A stretch of 64,000 bases of DNA from Acidobacteriota bacterium (GTDB taxonomy: Bacteria; Acidobacteriota; Blastocatellia; Pyrinomonadales; Pyrinomonadaceae). Of the stretch, positions 8,249 through 16,609 are shown piece by piece (the stretch's first letter is position 1; every line of letters begins with the position of its first letter). A program made the translations under genes and the position numbers. The stretch lies in NCBI GenBank assembly GCA_029781855.1, contig JAKOVX010000103.1, positions 1-64,000 on the forward strand. Direction: 5' to 3'. Below the pieces are notes generated by a model that saw nothing but the letters and a program-made list of their open reading frames with translations, was not told where the DNA came from and searched no databases.

Positions 8249-10705
8249 TCACGGTACGAAGACCTTCTTGATGCCGCGATCGGTTCGAATTTGCAGGTCT
8301 CGTCCGACCTGCCGCATTACTGCAAAATCTGACACGTTTTTTTCGTCGACGATCGTCGTTCCGCGTACATTAAACCGACCTCCGTTAACAAGAATGTATT
8401 CCTCCGCTCGGCCGGGAATACTCCCAGACCGGGACCAGTTCAGCTTAAAATCAGAGCTGTAAGCTTCCGTCCTGATGGCATCAGGATCATTGTTTTTATA
8501 GAGTAGCAGGTCCGAATAACCGCGATAGGAAATGTCAAAGGCTCTGGCTCCATCGATCGTTACGTTGCGGACCATCGGAGCCGAAACGCCGCCATCCACG
8601 GGCACAATGAAAGTGAATAACTCCTGGAGGCCGCGGCCGGCCAACAAGTACCTAACCCGCGTGGCTTCGTTAATTCGACCGTATAGATCGGATACCAGGC
8701 CGTCGCTTTTCCGCAGGTGCCCGCCATCGCCAAAGACGAACATTCGCCAATTATCCGACCCGATAGTATGGCTATCCTGATCAACCCACACTACTTGTTC
8801 TTCAGGAAACTGGAAATTAAGCGAGTACTCGTGATCACCGTTCGTAACCGCCCGATCTCGGATTACAATGTAATCGTTCTTGAGGAAAAGGATGCTTCGT
8901 TCGTGCGTGACCCCACTTTCGAGTCGCTCGTAGCCATTATGGCTCCCCTCAAAAAAGTCAAAACGGTCGTCTGAGATCCAGACCTTGGTCGTACACTCAG
9001 CACGATTCTTCCATGAAAACGTGCTTTTAGATTCTGACGAAGAAACGCCATCAATAGCCAGCGTGTTATGGGCCGCGGTCGATCGAAAATGCTCACGAGA
9101 TTCCCGCGAATGGTGGTAAGAACGTGTGCCAGGATCGACCAGTAGCTTTTTGCCCTGTATCGCCACCTCTATCGAAAGCGCATCGGCGTGCCCGTGCCCG
9201 CCCGAAAGAGCCCCGACCGGGCCACAGTCCACGACCAAAAAATTGTCGGAATCTAACCAACCATCGCGCATCGTATAATATCCGCCATTGTGAAACGCAC
9301 GGGAAGTCTGGGCAGGTTCATGCGTACGTATGGCCCGAAATTTGTCAAGGCCAACAGCTCCAGTTAGCCAGAATATCTCTTCCGTACTTTCGCCCGAGAC
9401 ATATTTCATATCGCCGCGTGCGAGTATCGAAGCTCCCAGACCAAGAGTGCCGCGAAAGTCGGAGCTATCGGCTGAAGTCAACGGCAATGCCCGGCCACCG
9501 TCATCATCGCCAATGATCGGAGATCCGCGATCCGGGAACGTCGTGTGCATCATAAACTCGAGTGCCGATATCAGACGGGATTCGAGCATTCCTGTGATGA
9601 ATTCAAGAGCGGATTCAAGCCTTGACTCCAGAGAAACGGCGGTTCGACCGATTTGACGGTCTCTGTTTAGTGAGCGAAGGATCAGGAACTGTAGATAGAA
9701 ATCGACGGTATAACGTTGATACCACGTACTTTGCTCAAAATATACGCCGTCATCGAGCACTTGGCGCTTGATCTCGTCGCACATTATCTGTTCCCCTAAT
9801 TTCCGCCAGTGATCGGATCGTTTGATGAAGGGAAGTTGGGTCCCGAGATAATAAAGTGCAAGTGCTTCGCCAGTGAGATGCGTATTAGGGCTGTAATATT
9901 TTGAGAGATATCGTTCGATGTGCCGGCCATGCAGGTAAAGGAACTTGACGGCTCTTTTGAAAACATTAACGGACAGACTGGCAGAACCTCGAAACAGGTG
10001 GAACGACCAGATCCAGGAAATGGCTCGAAATGATACTTCAAGGCTGCTAGCCCAGTTAATGCCGATGCCCGGAGGATTCTGCTCCATCCAACTTTCCAAC
10101 TGTCGCACATAACATCCCGCAAATCGTTCGTCGCCGGTGATCTGATAAGCGACTCCGAGGGTAAAGAAATGCTGGTGGCGGTTCAGCTCCCAAATTATCT
10201 TTTTGTCTCCCGACTCGGCGGCATCCAGGTCGTCGAACTCTTTCCAATGCTTCATCGGTGACCGCGTGCCCGAAAGGGGCTCACGGTGCCAGTCTATATC
10301 CGTTCCGATGTGGAGATCAGAGTAGCCGAGCAGATCGATCCGTCCATGAATCAGTCGCTCGGCCCGTTCGACAAAATGCTGAGCTGATGCCGGAAATGCG
10401 CTAAGAAATAACTCTATCGAGGACTTGATATCGCGGAACGACCCAAAAAAATGACGGTCGGAGTTCTTGAAAAATTCTAACCAGATACTTTCGTCTGTCG
10501 CGTTTTTGAACGTGGCGTCAGTTGAATTCAATAAACGAAGGAATTCATCGTCAGTCGGAACCTGACCGTTCAACCCGAACTTTTCTCCGAAGGCAGTGAC
10601 CGTTTGCGTCCCTCGGGTGCGCAATTCGTCCCAACTTCTAATGGATCTGAATTTTTCGATTGGTCTGCTCATTCGTTCGATCAAATCCAACATGTCACGC
10701 TTCAT
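8249..10705 (-). CDS. Heparinase II/III family protein
   Basis: An 818-residue protein with the two-part heparinase II/III architecture: an N-terminal alpha-helical toroid (about 60-430; DLLGYSDLHIGTDIDWHREPLSG, WELNRHQHFFTLGVAYQITGDERFA, YYSPNTHLTGEALALYYLG) and a C-terminal beta-sandwich (about 480-800; NGGYYTMRDGWLDSDNFLVVDCGPVGALSGGHGHADALSIEV). The NTHLTGE and GHGHAD segments hold the conserved Asn/His/Tyr-type catalytic region. Members cleave uronic-acid polysaccharides by beta-elimination; those in assembly loci may trim or modify the product. No obvious signal peptide is present at the chosen start, which is odd for a lyase. It overlaps the preceding deacetylase-like gene by 11 bp. 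Confidence 0.88.
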   Translation of the reverse strand: MKRDMLDLIERMSRPIEKFRSIRSWDELRTRGTQTVTAFGEKFGLNGQVPTDDEFLRLLNSTDATFKNATDESIWLEFFKNSDRHFFGSFRDIKSSIELFLSAFPASAQHFVERAERLIHGRIDLLGYSDLHIGTDIDWHREPLSGTRSPMKHWKEFDDLDAAESGDKKIIWELNRHQHFFTLGVAYQITGDERFAGCYVRQLESWMEQNPPGIGINWASSLEVSFRAISWIWSFHLFRGSASLSVNVFKRAVKFLYLHGRHIERYLSKYYSPNTHLTGEALALYYLGTQLPFIKRSDHWRKLGEQIMCDEIKRQVLDDGVYFEQSTWYQRYTVDFYLQFLILRSLNRDRQIGRTAVSLESRLESALEFITGMLESRLISALEFMMHTTFPDRGSPIIGDDDGGRALPLTSADSSDFRGTLGLGASILARGDMKYVSGESTEEIFWLTGAVGLDKFRAIRTHEPAQTSRAFHNGGYYTMRDGWLDSDNFLVVDCGPVGALSGGHGHADALSIEVAIQGKKLLVDPGTRSYHHSRESREHFRSTAAHNTLAIDGVSSSESKSTFSWKNRAECTTKVWISDDRFDFFEGSHNGYERLESGVTHERSILFLKNDYIVIRDRAVTNGDHEYSLNFQFPEEQVVWVDQDSHTIGSDNWRMFVFGDGGHLRKSDGLVSDLYGRINEATRVRYLLAGRGLQELFTFIVPVDGGVSAPMVRNVTIDGARAFDISYRGYSDLLLYKNNDPDAIRTEAYSSDFKLNWSRSGSIPGRAEEYILVNGGRFNVRGTTIVDEKNVSDFAVMRQVGRDLQIRTDRGIKKVFVP

Positions 10706-11846
10706 CCATTATCAACCGCAGTTTGTAGTCCCTATATTTTCCGGGAGATCCTTTCTGCCCATCGATCGCGGCGGTAGTCATGTTGAATGCTTCGCGGGCT
10801 GACGCGAAATATACGTCAAAATTGCCCTTTCTGGCTCCGTATTCGACTATCTCGCTAAAAAACGCCTTTGCTCGTTCACCGATCAATGAACTCGTATCAT
10901 GGTCGAAAAAGCCGTGGCAATATAGCTTTATAAATACCCAATCCGAACGCCCGGACACTGTTATATTTGCCGATAGCCAACGCTTCAACCTGGGAATATC
11001 CGCCGGCTGATTTGCCGCTAGTACCCCGTCGTCGATCCGCGGAAACGGGATCCCATTTACGCGGCGCGTCCAGTTAAGCACCAGTGGCCCTGTGTGTATT
11101 AGTGGCAATTGAGGTGTACTTCCATTTGCCGTTACACGACGGCCGGTGCTATGCGGAACTGCCCGATCCAATGGGCCCCCTATCTCGTAGATCGCATTGA
11201 TCATTTCGACTTGAGACTGATCAGGCGCGGACGGAAGCGTCATATCCATATAACAACCCGTGTCCTGAAGGATCTGCATTTCACTGTCGACGCCGCAAAA
11301 TCGCCCGCCGCAGGAATTCGCCAACGCCAGGTTCCCGTGAACGAACGCGTACATCGGGTCACCGCTGCCGTTCATTCTGGAGAGGCACCTATGGCGATCA
11401 GCGAGCGTGTCGCGGAATTCGACCAATGTAGCCCGCAGATTCTCAGCTGTGTCCGGCCGCTCGACTCCGTGATGAAGATGGATCTCGGTTTCGCCCAAGC
11501 CCTCGGCCTGCATTTCCGCCATGATTTCAAGAATGTCAGGGTCGTATTGTTCAGCCGGGTAGAAATTTGTATGGCGGAATTTTGTCCCATCCTCGTCCCG
11601 AACGGTGTCACCAGTCGATCTGGCAAGCTTCACATACTCCTTTAGGCGGCGGATCTGGTCCTTCTGTCCGAGAAGCCCATTCTGGCTCCAGCTGGGCTCA
11701 AAGTGGTTTGCAACAGTAAAGATCACGTGCTTCTTTTCGAACGCTGTCTGTTCCAGCATTGACGCGGATCGCGTGAACGGATAGCGGATCATCCAGGGTA
11801 GATTCCATCGCAATTTTGTTAACAAAGTTGTGCCGTTCAATTCCAT
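10695..11846 (-). CDS. Polysaccharide deacetylase-like protein
   Basis: A 383-residue protein resembling a family seen in polysaccharide loci with a probable NodB-like barrel: VIFTVANHFEPSWSQ (about 40-54) in place of the TxDDG catalytic strand, TEIHLHHGVERPDTAENLRATL in place of the H-x3-H metal motif, then MYAFVHGNLALANS. The usual Asp-Asp pair is not visible, so metal binding may use other residues or activity may be lost. Sits between the flippase (21 bp upstream) and the heparinase gene (11 bp overlap). A deacetylation or related sugar-editing role is inferred from context; a purely structural role cannot be excluded. Confidence 0.62.
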   Translation of the reverse strand: MELNGTTLLTKLRWNLPWMIRYPFTRSASMLEQTAFEKKHVIFTVANHFEPSWSQNGLLGQKDQIRRLKEYVKLARSTGDTVRDEDGTKFRHTNFYPAEQYDPDILEIMAEMQAEGLGETEIHLHHGVERPDTAENLRATLVEFRDTLADRHRCLSRMNGSGDPMYAFVHGNLALANSCGGRFCGVDSEMQILQDTGCYMDMTLPSAPDQSQVEMINAIYEIGGPLDRAVPHSTGRRVTANGSTPQLPLIHTGPLVLNWTRRVNGIPFPRIDDGVLAANQPADIPRLKRWLSANITVSGRSDWVFIKLYCHGFFDHDTSSLIGERAKAFFSEIVEYGARKGNFDVYFASAREAFNMTTAAIDGQKGSPGKYRDYKLRLIMDEA

Positions 11847-11867
11847 TTGAGTTGCAAATACCTGTTT

Positions 11868-13466
11868 TCAACTGGCTTTTTCAATGAGCGGCCCGGAAAA
11901 TCGCTTTGGCATTAAATGCCGGCCGGCATCGATCACCGCGTCCTTCTCACCGTCTTCAATGACGCCCCAAAGCAAGGCTCCGAGCAAGTAGATCGGTGTA
12001 AACACACTGGCCGAAGCCAGTATAACGAGGCTGCCCCCAACGAAATTCAGGATGCCCAGTTTCGTTGTCGATAAGACCAAGCGAGCGAAATACTCACCCA
12101 GGTTCAGTAGATAGTCTTGCGAGAGTGCGTAAGCAAAGTAAGTGATCGCGCCAGCAACTATGGAAAGCACGGCGGCTTTTCCTACCTTTGTCAGCAGCGA
12201 CAAATGCCTGCGGCCGACGCCAAGACGCCGGACGATCACGGTCTCAGCAATACATTTTTCCAGAACGATCGCAGAAATAGCCGCAATGATCATCCCCTGC
12301 ATCCCAAAGTTCTCGAGGCCAAAGTAAAGCACGGTGACGAGTCCGCCAAGGACCACTATCCGCAGCCCGAGCAATAGTCGCCCGAGCTCCTTGTATGAAC
12401 GGACTATTGGATCGGTTATCAGTATGCTGAACGGCAGGATCGTAATATTTACGACGAAGATCGAGGCGCTTTCAACATAATTCTCAGTAAACAGAGTAAT
12501 AATGAACGTTTTGGATGTTATGAGCAGAAACACGTAAATCGGGAAGTAGAAGAAAGCTAGCTTCTGCATCGCCCGGGCCGTTAGCCGGATCATTTCATCG
12601 GTATCGCCACGTTGCTGTAGCTCATTCATCCGCGGTATGAGAACTGACGTCACCGATTCCGCCAGCATCGCCACGAGCGGCACTTCGAAGCAGCCGTAAG
12701 CGTATACCGCGAATTCTGAACTGGAAAATTTGTAGCCGACAAAATAGTTATGGATATCGTTTTGAAGTATCCATAAGGTTCCGATAAGTCCGAATGGAAC
12801 GGCATAGATCATCTGTTCGACGAAGAATGACGGTTCGAATCTACGCCAGAATCCCGGGAATCGAGTCGTCAGATACCAGACAAGTATGGCCGTCTGAAAT
12901 ATTCCCTGGATCATAGCGGCGTAAATATAGCTCTCAACCGTAGCAAAAATAAGGATCGCAGCGCCCATCACTACTGCCTTGCTTAGGTTCGCGAGTATGA
13001 TGAACGCCGTCGCTACCCGAGCTTCCTGATTTGCGATCGCCACTGTTTCGAGAAATGTCGAGAAGATCCAGATCCATATGACCACGCCTATCTTCGGCCC
13101 GAGCCTGGTCAGTTCGTCACTTTGAAAAAGATTTCCTATGATCTCTGGGTAGAAATAGAGCGTCGCGCACGCCAGCCCGCCAACGGCAAAATTAAATAGC
13201 AGAATGTTCAGTATCGCCGTACCGCGTCTCGTAGTTTCCCTCGCCAAGTAGTAGTAGGCGCTCATCGAAAAACCAAGCGGCAGGATGACAATAGCGTTTG
13301 TAATTATTTGAAATGCCTCGCGATAATGTCCAACTTCTTCCTGCGCCATGTAGCGCACGATGAGCAGCGGCAAGGCAAAGCTCAAGCCGAAGCCGATGAT
13401 CTTTGCGGCCAGCAGCCAGGCACTTTGGGACTTTAATGATTGTTTTGGTGTCTCGCCGTTATTCAA
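11868..13466 (-). CDS. Oligosaccharide flippase (Wzx-like, MOP superfamily)
   Basis: A 532-residue polytopic membrane protein with about 12-14 hydrophobic helices spread over its whole length, starting with SQSAWLLAAKIIGFGLSFALPLLIVRYM and followed by VGHYREAFQIITNAIVILPLGFSMSAYYYLARE, which fits the first helices of polysaccharide-transport (Wzx/RfbX/MurJ-like) proteins. It would move lipid-linked repeat units across the inner membrane, and so implies a Wzx/Wzy-type assembly route; the polymerase is not in the window. First gene of the minus-strand run flippase-deacetylase-heparinase-GT4-GT4. Confidence 0.88.
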   Translation of the reverse strand: MNNGETPKQSLKSQSAWLLAAKIIGFGLSFALPLLIVRYMAQEEVGHYREAFQIITNAIVILPLGFSMSAYYYLARETTRRGTAILNILLFNFAVGGLACATLYFYPEIIGNLFQSDELTRLGPKIGVVIWIWIFSTFLETVAIANQEARVATAFIILANLSKAVVMGAAILIFATVESYIYAAMIQGIFQTAILVWYLTTRFPGFWRRFEPSFFVEQMIYAVPFGLIGTLWILQNDIHNYFVGYKFSSSEFAVYAYGCFEVPLVAMLAESVTSVLIPRMNELQQRGDTDEMIRLTARAMQKLAFFYFPIYVFLLITSKTFIITLFTENYVESASIFVVNITILPFSILITDPIVRSYKELGRLLLGLRIVVLGGLVTVLYFGLENFGMQGMIIAAISAIVLEKCIAETVIVRRLGVGRRHLSLLTKVGKAAVLSIVAGAITYFAYALSQDYLLNLGEYFARLVLSTTKLGILNFVGGSLVILASASVFTPIYLLGALLWGVIEDGEKDAVIDAGRHLMPKRFSGPLIEKAS

Positions 13467-13760
13467 TTTCTATCCTGAGCCTCAAATGTAAAGCGCATCG
13501 ACACTGACAGATCTGTGATGTGTCCAATGAATTTGGCCTGCCTGAGCTTTCCCGGGCCTCACGCTCTGATCCTTCGCCGGTTCGCAAAACACGCTATGAG
13601 GATATGTTCAATGCTGCTAAATTTTCACGATTCGGCCAATATAATCAGCGCCTTAGCTAATTACGGGCCGCCAAAAAAGTGTTTATCTTTAAGCGAGAAA
13701 TGGGTTATCCTAGAAAAGGTTCTCCCTGCGCCTCCTCGCCGTGGCCGGTATCGCCTGTCT
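13467..13760. promoter_or_regulatory. Divergent intergenic region, flippase / FHA-GGDEF gene
   Basis: About 290 bp between divergent starts. An open frame extends upstream of the FHA-GGDEF gene to 13515, but its translation is not protein-like. The region should contain the promoter of the polysaccharide operon and that of the diguanylate cyclase. No clear promoter hexamers or operators were identified. Confidence 0.4.
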
Positions 13761-14693
13761 ATGAATGATTCTGAAATAATCCGCCGTGATCTCCGGCCGG
13801 CGCTTGTTTTCCTGAGCGGCGAACTCATTGCCGTTCCGATCCCGCTTGAACGCGAGGTCGTGATCTTGGGCCGTGCGCTCGAGGCTGAGATCCGTGTAAA
13901 TGACACCCAGGTTTCGCGGCAGCACGCCCGGATCCTGACCGAAAAGAACCCCGAAACAGGCCGGGACGAGTACATCCTAAACGACCTTAACTCCCGCAAT
14001 GGCACACTTTTAAACGGGCACCGGATCACTAAAGAGAAACTGACTAATGGAGACAAGATAGCGATCGGCGACACGATTCTGCGGTTCGATCTGCTTGACG
14101 AGATCGATCGGGAATACCAGCGACAGATCCATCGTCTGATCTCTCACGACGACCTGACCGGGCTGCTTTCGAGTCGTTCATTCTTTTCCGAGTTAAAGCG
14201 TGAAGCGAGCCGTGCGACCGCGGAAAATAGGCCGTTTTGCGTGCTGATGATGGACGGCGATTACTTCAAAGGGGTCAACGATACCTTTGGCCACCTGACC
14301 GGCAGCAAGACCATCGAAGAGATCGGACAGGCGATCATGATAAACCTCCGGACAGGCGATGCGGCGGCCCGGTTCGGCGGTGACGAATTTGCCGCATTCC
14401 TGCTCGATGCCGAGCTCCCGCAGGCGCTTGTCGCCGCCGAGCGTATACGGGCAAGTGTTGCAGAAAAGGAATTTAGCGTGGTGCGTCCGGGCCAGACGTC
14501 GCTCACGCATCACATCACGCTGAGCATCGGAGTGTCGTCGTTCCCGGACGATTCGAGCGACCCGATCGAGTTGGTCGAAATGGCCGACTCCGCCCTTTAC
14601 CGGGCAAAGCGCGAGGGCCGCAACCGCGTCGCTGCCTACCGCGACCTCGATCCATCCGAACTCACTCGCCATCTTCCCCCACGACGTGCTTGA
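13761..14693 (+). CDS. FHA domain-containing diguanylate cyclase (GGDEF)
   Basis: A 310-residue cytosolic protein. The N-terminal FHA domain (about 25-110) shows VVILGRALEAEIRVNDTQVSRQHARI and LNDLNSRNGTLLNGHRI, the complete Gly-Arg / Ser-x-x-His / Asn-Gly phosphothreonine-binding pattern. The GGDEF domain (about 130-300) has LTGLLSSRSFF, MMDGDYFKGVNDTFGH and an intact RFGGDEFA active site preceded by RTGD exactly five residues upstream, the inhibitory I-site. It should make c-di-GMP, be controlled by binding of a phosphoprotein (Ser/Thr kinases occur in the window), and show product inhibition. The start at 13761 is where the domain homology begins. Its divergence from the exopolysaccharide operon suggests control of polysaccharide production. 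Confidence 0.92.
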   Translation: MNDSEIIRRDLRPALVFLSGELIAVPIPLEREVVILGRALEAEIRVNDTQVSRQHARILTEKNPETGRDEYILNDLNSRNGTLLNGHRITKEKLTNGDKIAIGDTILRFDLLDEIDREYQRQIHRLISHDDLTGLLSSRSFFSELKREASRATAENRPFCVLMMDGDYFKGVNDTFGHLTGSKTIEEIGQAIMINLRTGDAAARFGGDEFAAFLLDAELPQALVAAERIRASVAEKEFSVVRPGQTSLTHHITLSIGVSSFPDDSSDPIELVEMADSALYRAKREGRNRVAAYRDLDPSELTRHLPPRRA

Positions 14694-14760
14694 CGGGGTG
14701 ACGTATCGATCCTATCGGATCCGAAAATTGGAATTTGTCCCCCAGCTAGCTTAAGCGAGT

Positions 14761-14870
14761 CAGGCGCACTTAAAATGGGCCTCAGGCGCTATGTTTACCC
14801 CCTCCAGGCGCACTCGATACCCCCCTCAGGCGCTATGTTTACCCCTCTCAGGCGCTATGTTTCTGATCGA
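14761..14870. repeat. Tandem repeat, five units with exact 22 bp period
   Basis: The core CAGGCGC starts at 14761, 14783, 14805, 14827 and 14849, exactly 22 bp apart. Units 2, 4 and 5 continue as TATGTTTA/C followed by C-rich sequence, while units 1 and 3 continue as ACT(T/C). So two unit types alternate, with a duplicated last type. The 22 bp spacing is two helical turns and not a multiple of three, which argues against coding and for either slipped-strand duplication or a phased protein-binding array. There are no spacers as in CRISPR. Confidence 0.8.
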
Positions 14871-15126
14871 AATTTTAGGACTGAAATGCCACTTTGTTGC
14901 ATGCGATCGGGCTTGGTCGCCGTTTACGCATCTCGTGGAGCATTTAAGTGCGCTACATGCGGCGCATTTTCATACGAAAAAATCGCTTTTCGGGTGCGCG
15001 GCTGCGACCGGTATTTCGTCGCGTATTTCAGCCGTATTCTGGTTCTATTCTGCTGAACGGTAAGAGCTGCGAGTTAGTCATCGCTTTGATGACTGAACTG
15101 CCGTTGGAGATATCGGCAGGATTCTC

Positions 15127-15160
15127 AACACAAAGGCCACAAAGGGAAGAACACAAAGGT
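15127..15160. repeat. CACAAAGG-type interspersed repeat
   Basis: Three ACACAAAGG/CCACAAAGG units in about 34 bp. It belongs with the similar intergenic stretches at 21473, 50084, 59272, 59929 and 62235. Such repeats occur in intergenic regions of many bacteria; function unknown. Confidence 0.6.
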
Positions 15161-15272
15161 CATGTAGCTGGAATCGTGAAGAAAGAGCGGGGGATGGCGT
15201 GAGCGTGAGAGTGCGAGTCGGAGAGTTGCTGTTGAACTATCTCTGATGGCGGATCGCTTACACCCTCACTTA

Positions 15273-15389
15273 CGTGCGGGCTTGGGCAATGTGCGGGCTT
15301 GGGCAAAGCTCAGTTTGCAATTTTGTTGACACGGCGGGGCGGGCGGTGCGATATTTGACGCATAATGAGCCACGTTCTCCCAAAGATCG
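15273..15389 (+). repeat. Dispersed repeat copy 1: 17 bp units plus promoter-like 75 bp segment
   Basis: Two 17 bp units (15273-15289, 15290-15306; core GTGCGGGCTTGGGCAA) followed by a 75 bp segment (15315-15389) that matches 18420-18494 with only two differences. The segment contains TTGACA (15326-15331), an 18 bp spacer and GATATT (15350-15355), then the ATG of the next gene at 15365 and its first eight codons. The duplication thus spans promoter-like sequence, start codon and the first codons. Confidence 0.75.
15326..15355 (+). promoter_or_regulatory. Candidate sigma-70-type promoter
   Basis: Perfect -35 TTGACA at 15326-15331, 18 bp GC-rich spacer, -10-like GATATT (4 of 6 consensus) at 15350-15355. 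Transcription would begin around 15362, three bases before the ATG at 15365, so the mRNA would be leaderless. The same arrangement is repeated at 18431-18460. Predicted only from sequence. Confidence 0.4.
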
Positions 15390-16111
15390 CAGCCTTAGTT
15401 ATACCGAGCAGGGTTTGGAGCCTTTTGTTTCCCTTGATCATCTTGAGCTGCCTGAGCATGGCGGTGTTCGGGCAGGCCGTTGTGCGGGTAGTCGGAAGAG
15501 TCCTAGATAAAAACGGTGAGCCGTTTGCGAATGCTGAGATCACCTATAGCCCTGACCCGACCGCCGATATGATCCCACAAACAAAGTCCGGACCGGACGG
15601 CAGATTTGAGTTTCGTGCGTCGGCGGTATCGGACCGAGGGATGATTTGGGTCACTAGCGGTATCGATTGGGCAAACTGGCGTGTACTCGTCCCGCCGGGG
15701 AGCAATCTCTGGTCTAAATACCTGAACGGACTTGGGCCGATCAAGCTCCGCAACGCTCGACCGCCGGAAACGATCGATCTGGGAGATGTGCCGATCATGT
15801 CGTACTATTCGCCGATCACGATCCGGATCGGTGAAAAATGGCGAGACAGAGTGTTCAATACTGACGATGCGATCAGTTTTAGAGTTACGGATATGGATGG
15901 CCATGTCGCGGCGAATCCGAAAGGCGGGCGCGGATTAGATCCCGATAATTCGACGATAACGATCGCATTGCCGAGCGGAAAATGGAAGGTCGAGTTCAAG
16001 ACCTCGCGGATGGGTTGGCAAACGATCGCAAAACGAATTGTGGTCGCGGCACAGCGCCCACAAGTCATCGATTTTCCTAGAATGCCGCGAACTTCAAGCG
16101 TTCAGAAATAG
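15365..16111 (+). CDS. Secreted protein with carboxypeptidase-regulatory-like domain
   Basis: A 248-residue protein. A signal peptide ends at AVFGQA (about residue 38), preceded by the hydrophobic stretch LLFPLIILSCLSMAVFG. Then VRVVGRVLDKNGEPFANAEITYSPD...GPDGRFEFRAS matches the beta-sandwich of carboxypeptidase regulatory-like (CarbopepD_reg) domains, which bind or scaffold on the cell surface. The remainder is not recognised. The first eight codons lie in a 75 bp segment duplicated at 18.4 kb, and the 40 bp encoding the end of the signal peptide is nearly identical to that of the next gene (15435-15474 versus 16269-16308, two mismatches). Function unknown. Confidence 0.65.
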   Translation: MSHVLPKIAALVIPSRVWSLLFPLIILSCLSMAVFGQAVVRVVGRVLDKNGEPFANAEITYSPDPTADMIPQTKSGPDGRFEFRASAVSDRGMIWVTSGIDWANWRVLVPPGSNLWSKYLNGLGPIKLRNARPPETIDLGDVPIMSYYSPITIRIGEKWRDRVFNTDDAISFRVTDMDGHVAANPKGGRGLDPDNSTITIALPSGKWKVEFKTSRMGWQTIAKRIVVAAQRPQVIDFPRMPRTSSVQK

Positions 16112-16183
16112 CTCGGTTGTATTAGTGCCGTAAGGGTGTCTATCGGCAGGCAGATTCGGTTTGGAAAGATCGTTTTCGAATAG

Positions 16184-16609
16184 GTGAAACAGAAAGTGAA
16201 AGGTGCCATAACAACAATCACGGCCAGACTCGTGTGGAAGTTGGTTGTCCGACGTCTACCTAAATTCGTGATCATCTTGAGCTGCCTGAGCACGGCGGTT
16301 TTCGGGCAATGGAACGTGCGGTTGACCGGGCGGGTCGTGGACGATAGTGGAAGGCCCGTGGCGGGTGCGTCTGCCCATTTGCTAGATCTGTCGACCGACA
16401 ATAAGTGCAACGATACTACTCCATTGACGAGAATTTGGGCGAAAACGGCGGCGGACGGAACATTTACTGTTGAAAACCACGACAGTTGTAGGGACCGTGT
16501 TAGATACTTGTTGATCGCCGGCCCGGTCATGGACCGATATACCCGTCTGGTATATGTGCCTTATGATTACCCGGGAAATGCGGCCGTCCCTACCAGGGAG
16601 CGCAGTTGA
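16184..16609 (+). CDS. Secreted carboxypeptidase-regulatory-like protein, paralogue of previous gene
   Basis: A 141-residue protein from a GTG start. The signal peptide KFVIILSCLSTAVFGQ is almost the same as that of the preceding gene, and VRLTGRVVDDSGRPVAGASAHLLD...TAADGTFTVENHD is the same regulatory-like fold. The chain stops at TRERS, just after VYVPYDYPGNAAVP, where the paralogue continues for about 110 residues. A frame shifted by one base continues from 16606 to 16794, so either the protein is short or a frameshift has truncated it. Confidence 0.55.
   Translation: MKQKVKGAITTITARLVWKLVVRRLPKFVIILSCLSTAVFGQWNVRLTGRVVDDSGRPVAGASAHLLDLSTDNKCNDTTPLTRIWAKTAADGTFTVENHDSCRDRVRYLLIAGPVMDRYTRLVYVPYDYPGNAAVPTRERS

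Larger units (their letters stand above)
14694..15364. other. Long gene-free, repeat-rich region
   Basis: About 670 bp with no believable gene; the open frames here overlap in several frames and translate repeats. It contains a 5 x 22 bp tandem repeat (14761-14870), a 7 bp perfect stem hairpin AGTCATC-N5-GATGACT at 15076-15094, a CACAAAGG repeat at 15127-15160, two 17 bp GTGCGGGCTTGGGCAA-type units (15273-15306) and a promoter-like segment shared with 18.4 kb (15315-15389). Confidence 0.7.

Noticed and set aside
14761-14870. CRISPR-like array
   Set aside because: Units are directly adjacent (22 bp period), with no unique spacers and no cas gene; it is a simple tandem repeat.
15076-15094. Hairpin AGTCATC-N5-GATGACT as terminator
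   Set aside because: No U-run follows and no gene ends nearby on either strand.
14775-15202. Three overlapping plus-strand frames after the FHA-GGDEF gene
   Set aside because: They read the 22 bp repeat in different frames and give basic, low-complexity peptides without start signals.
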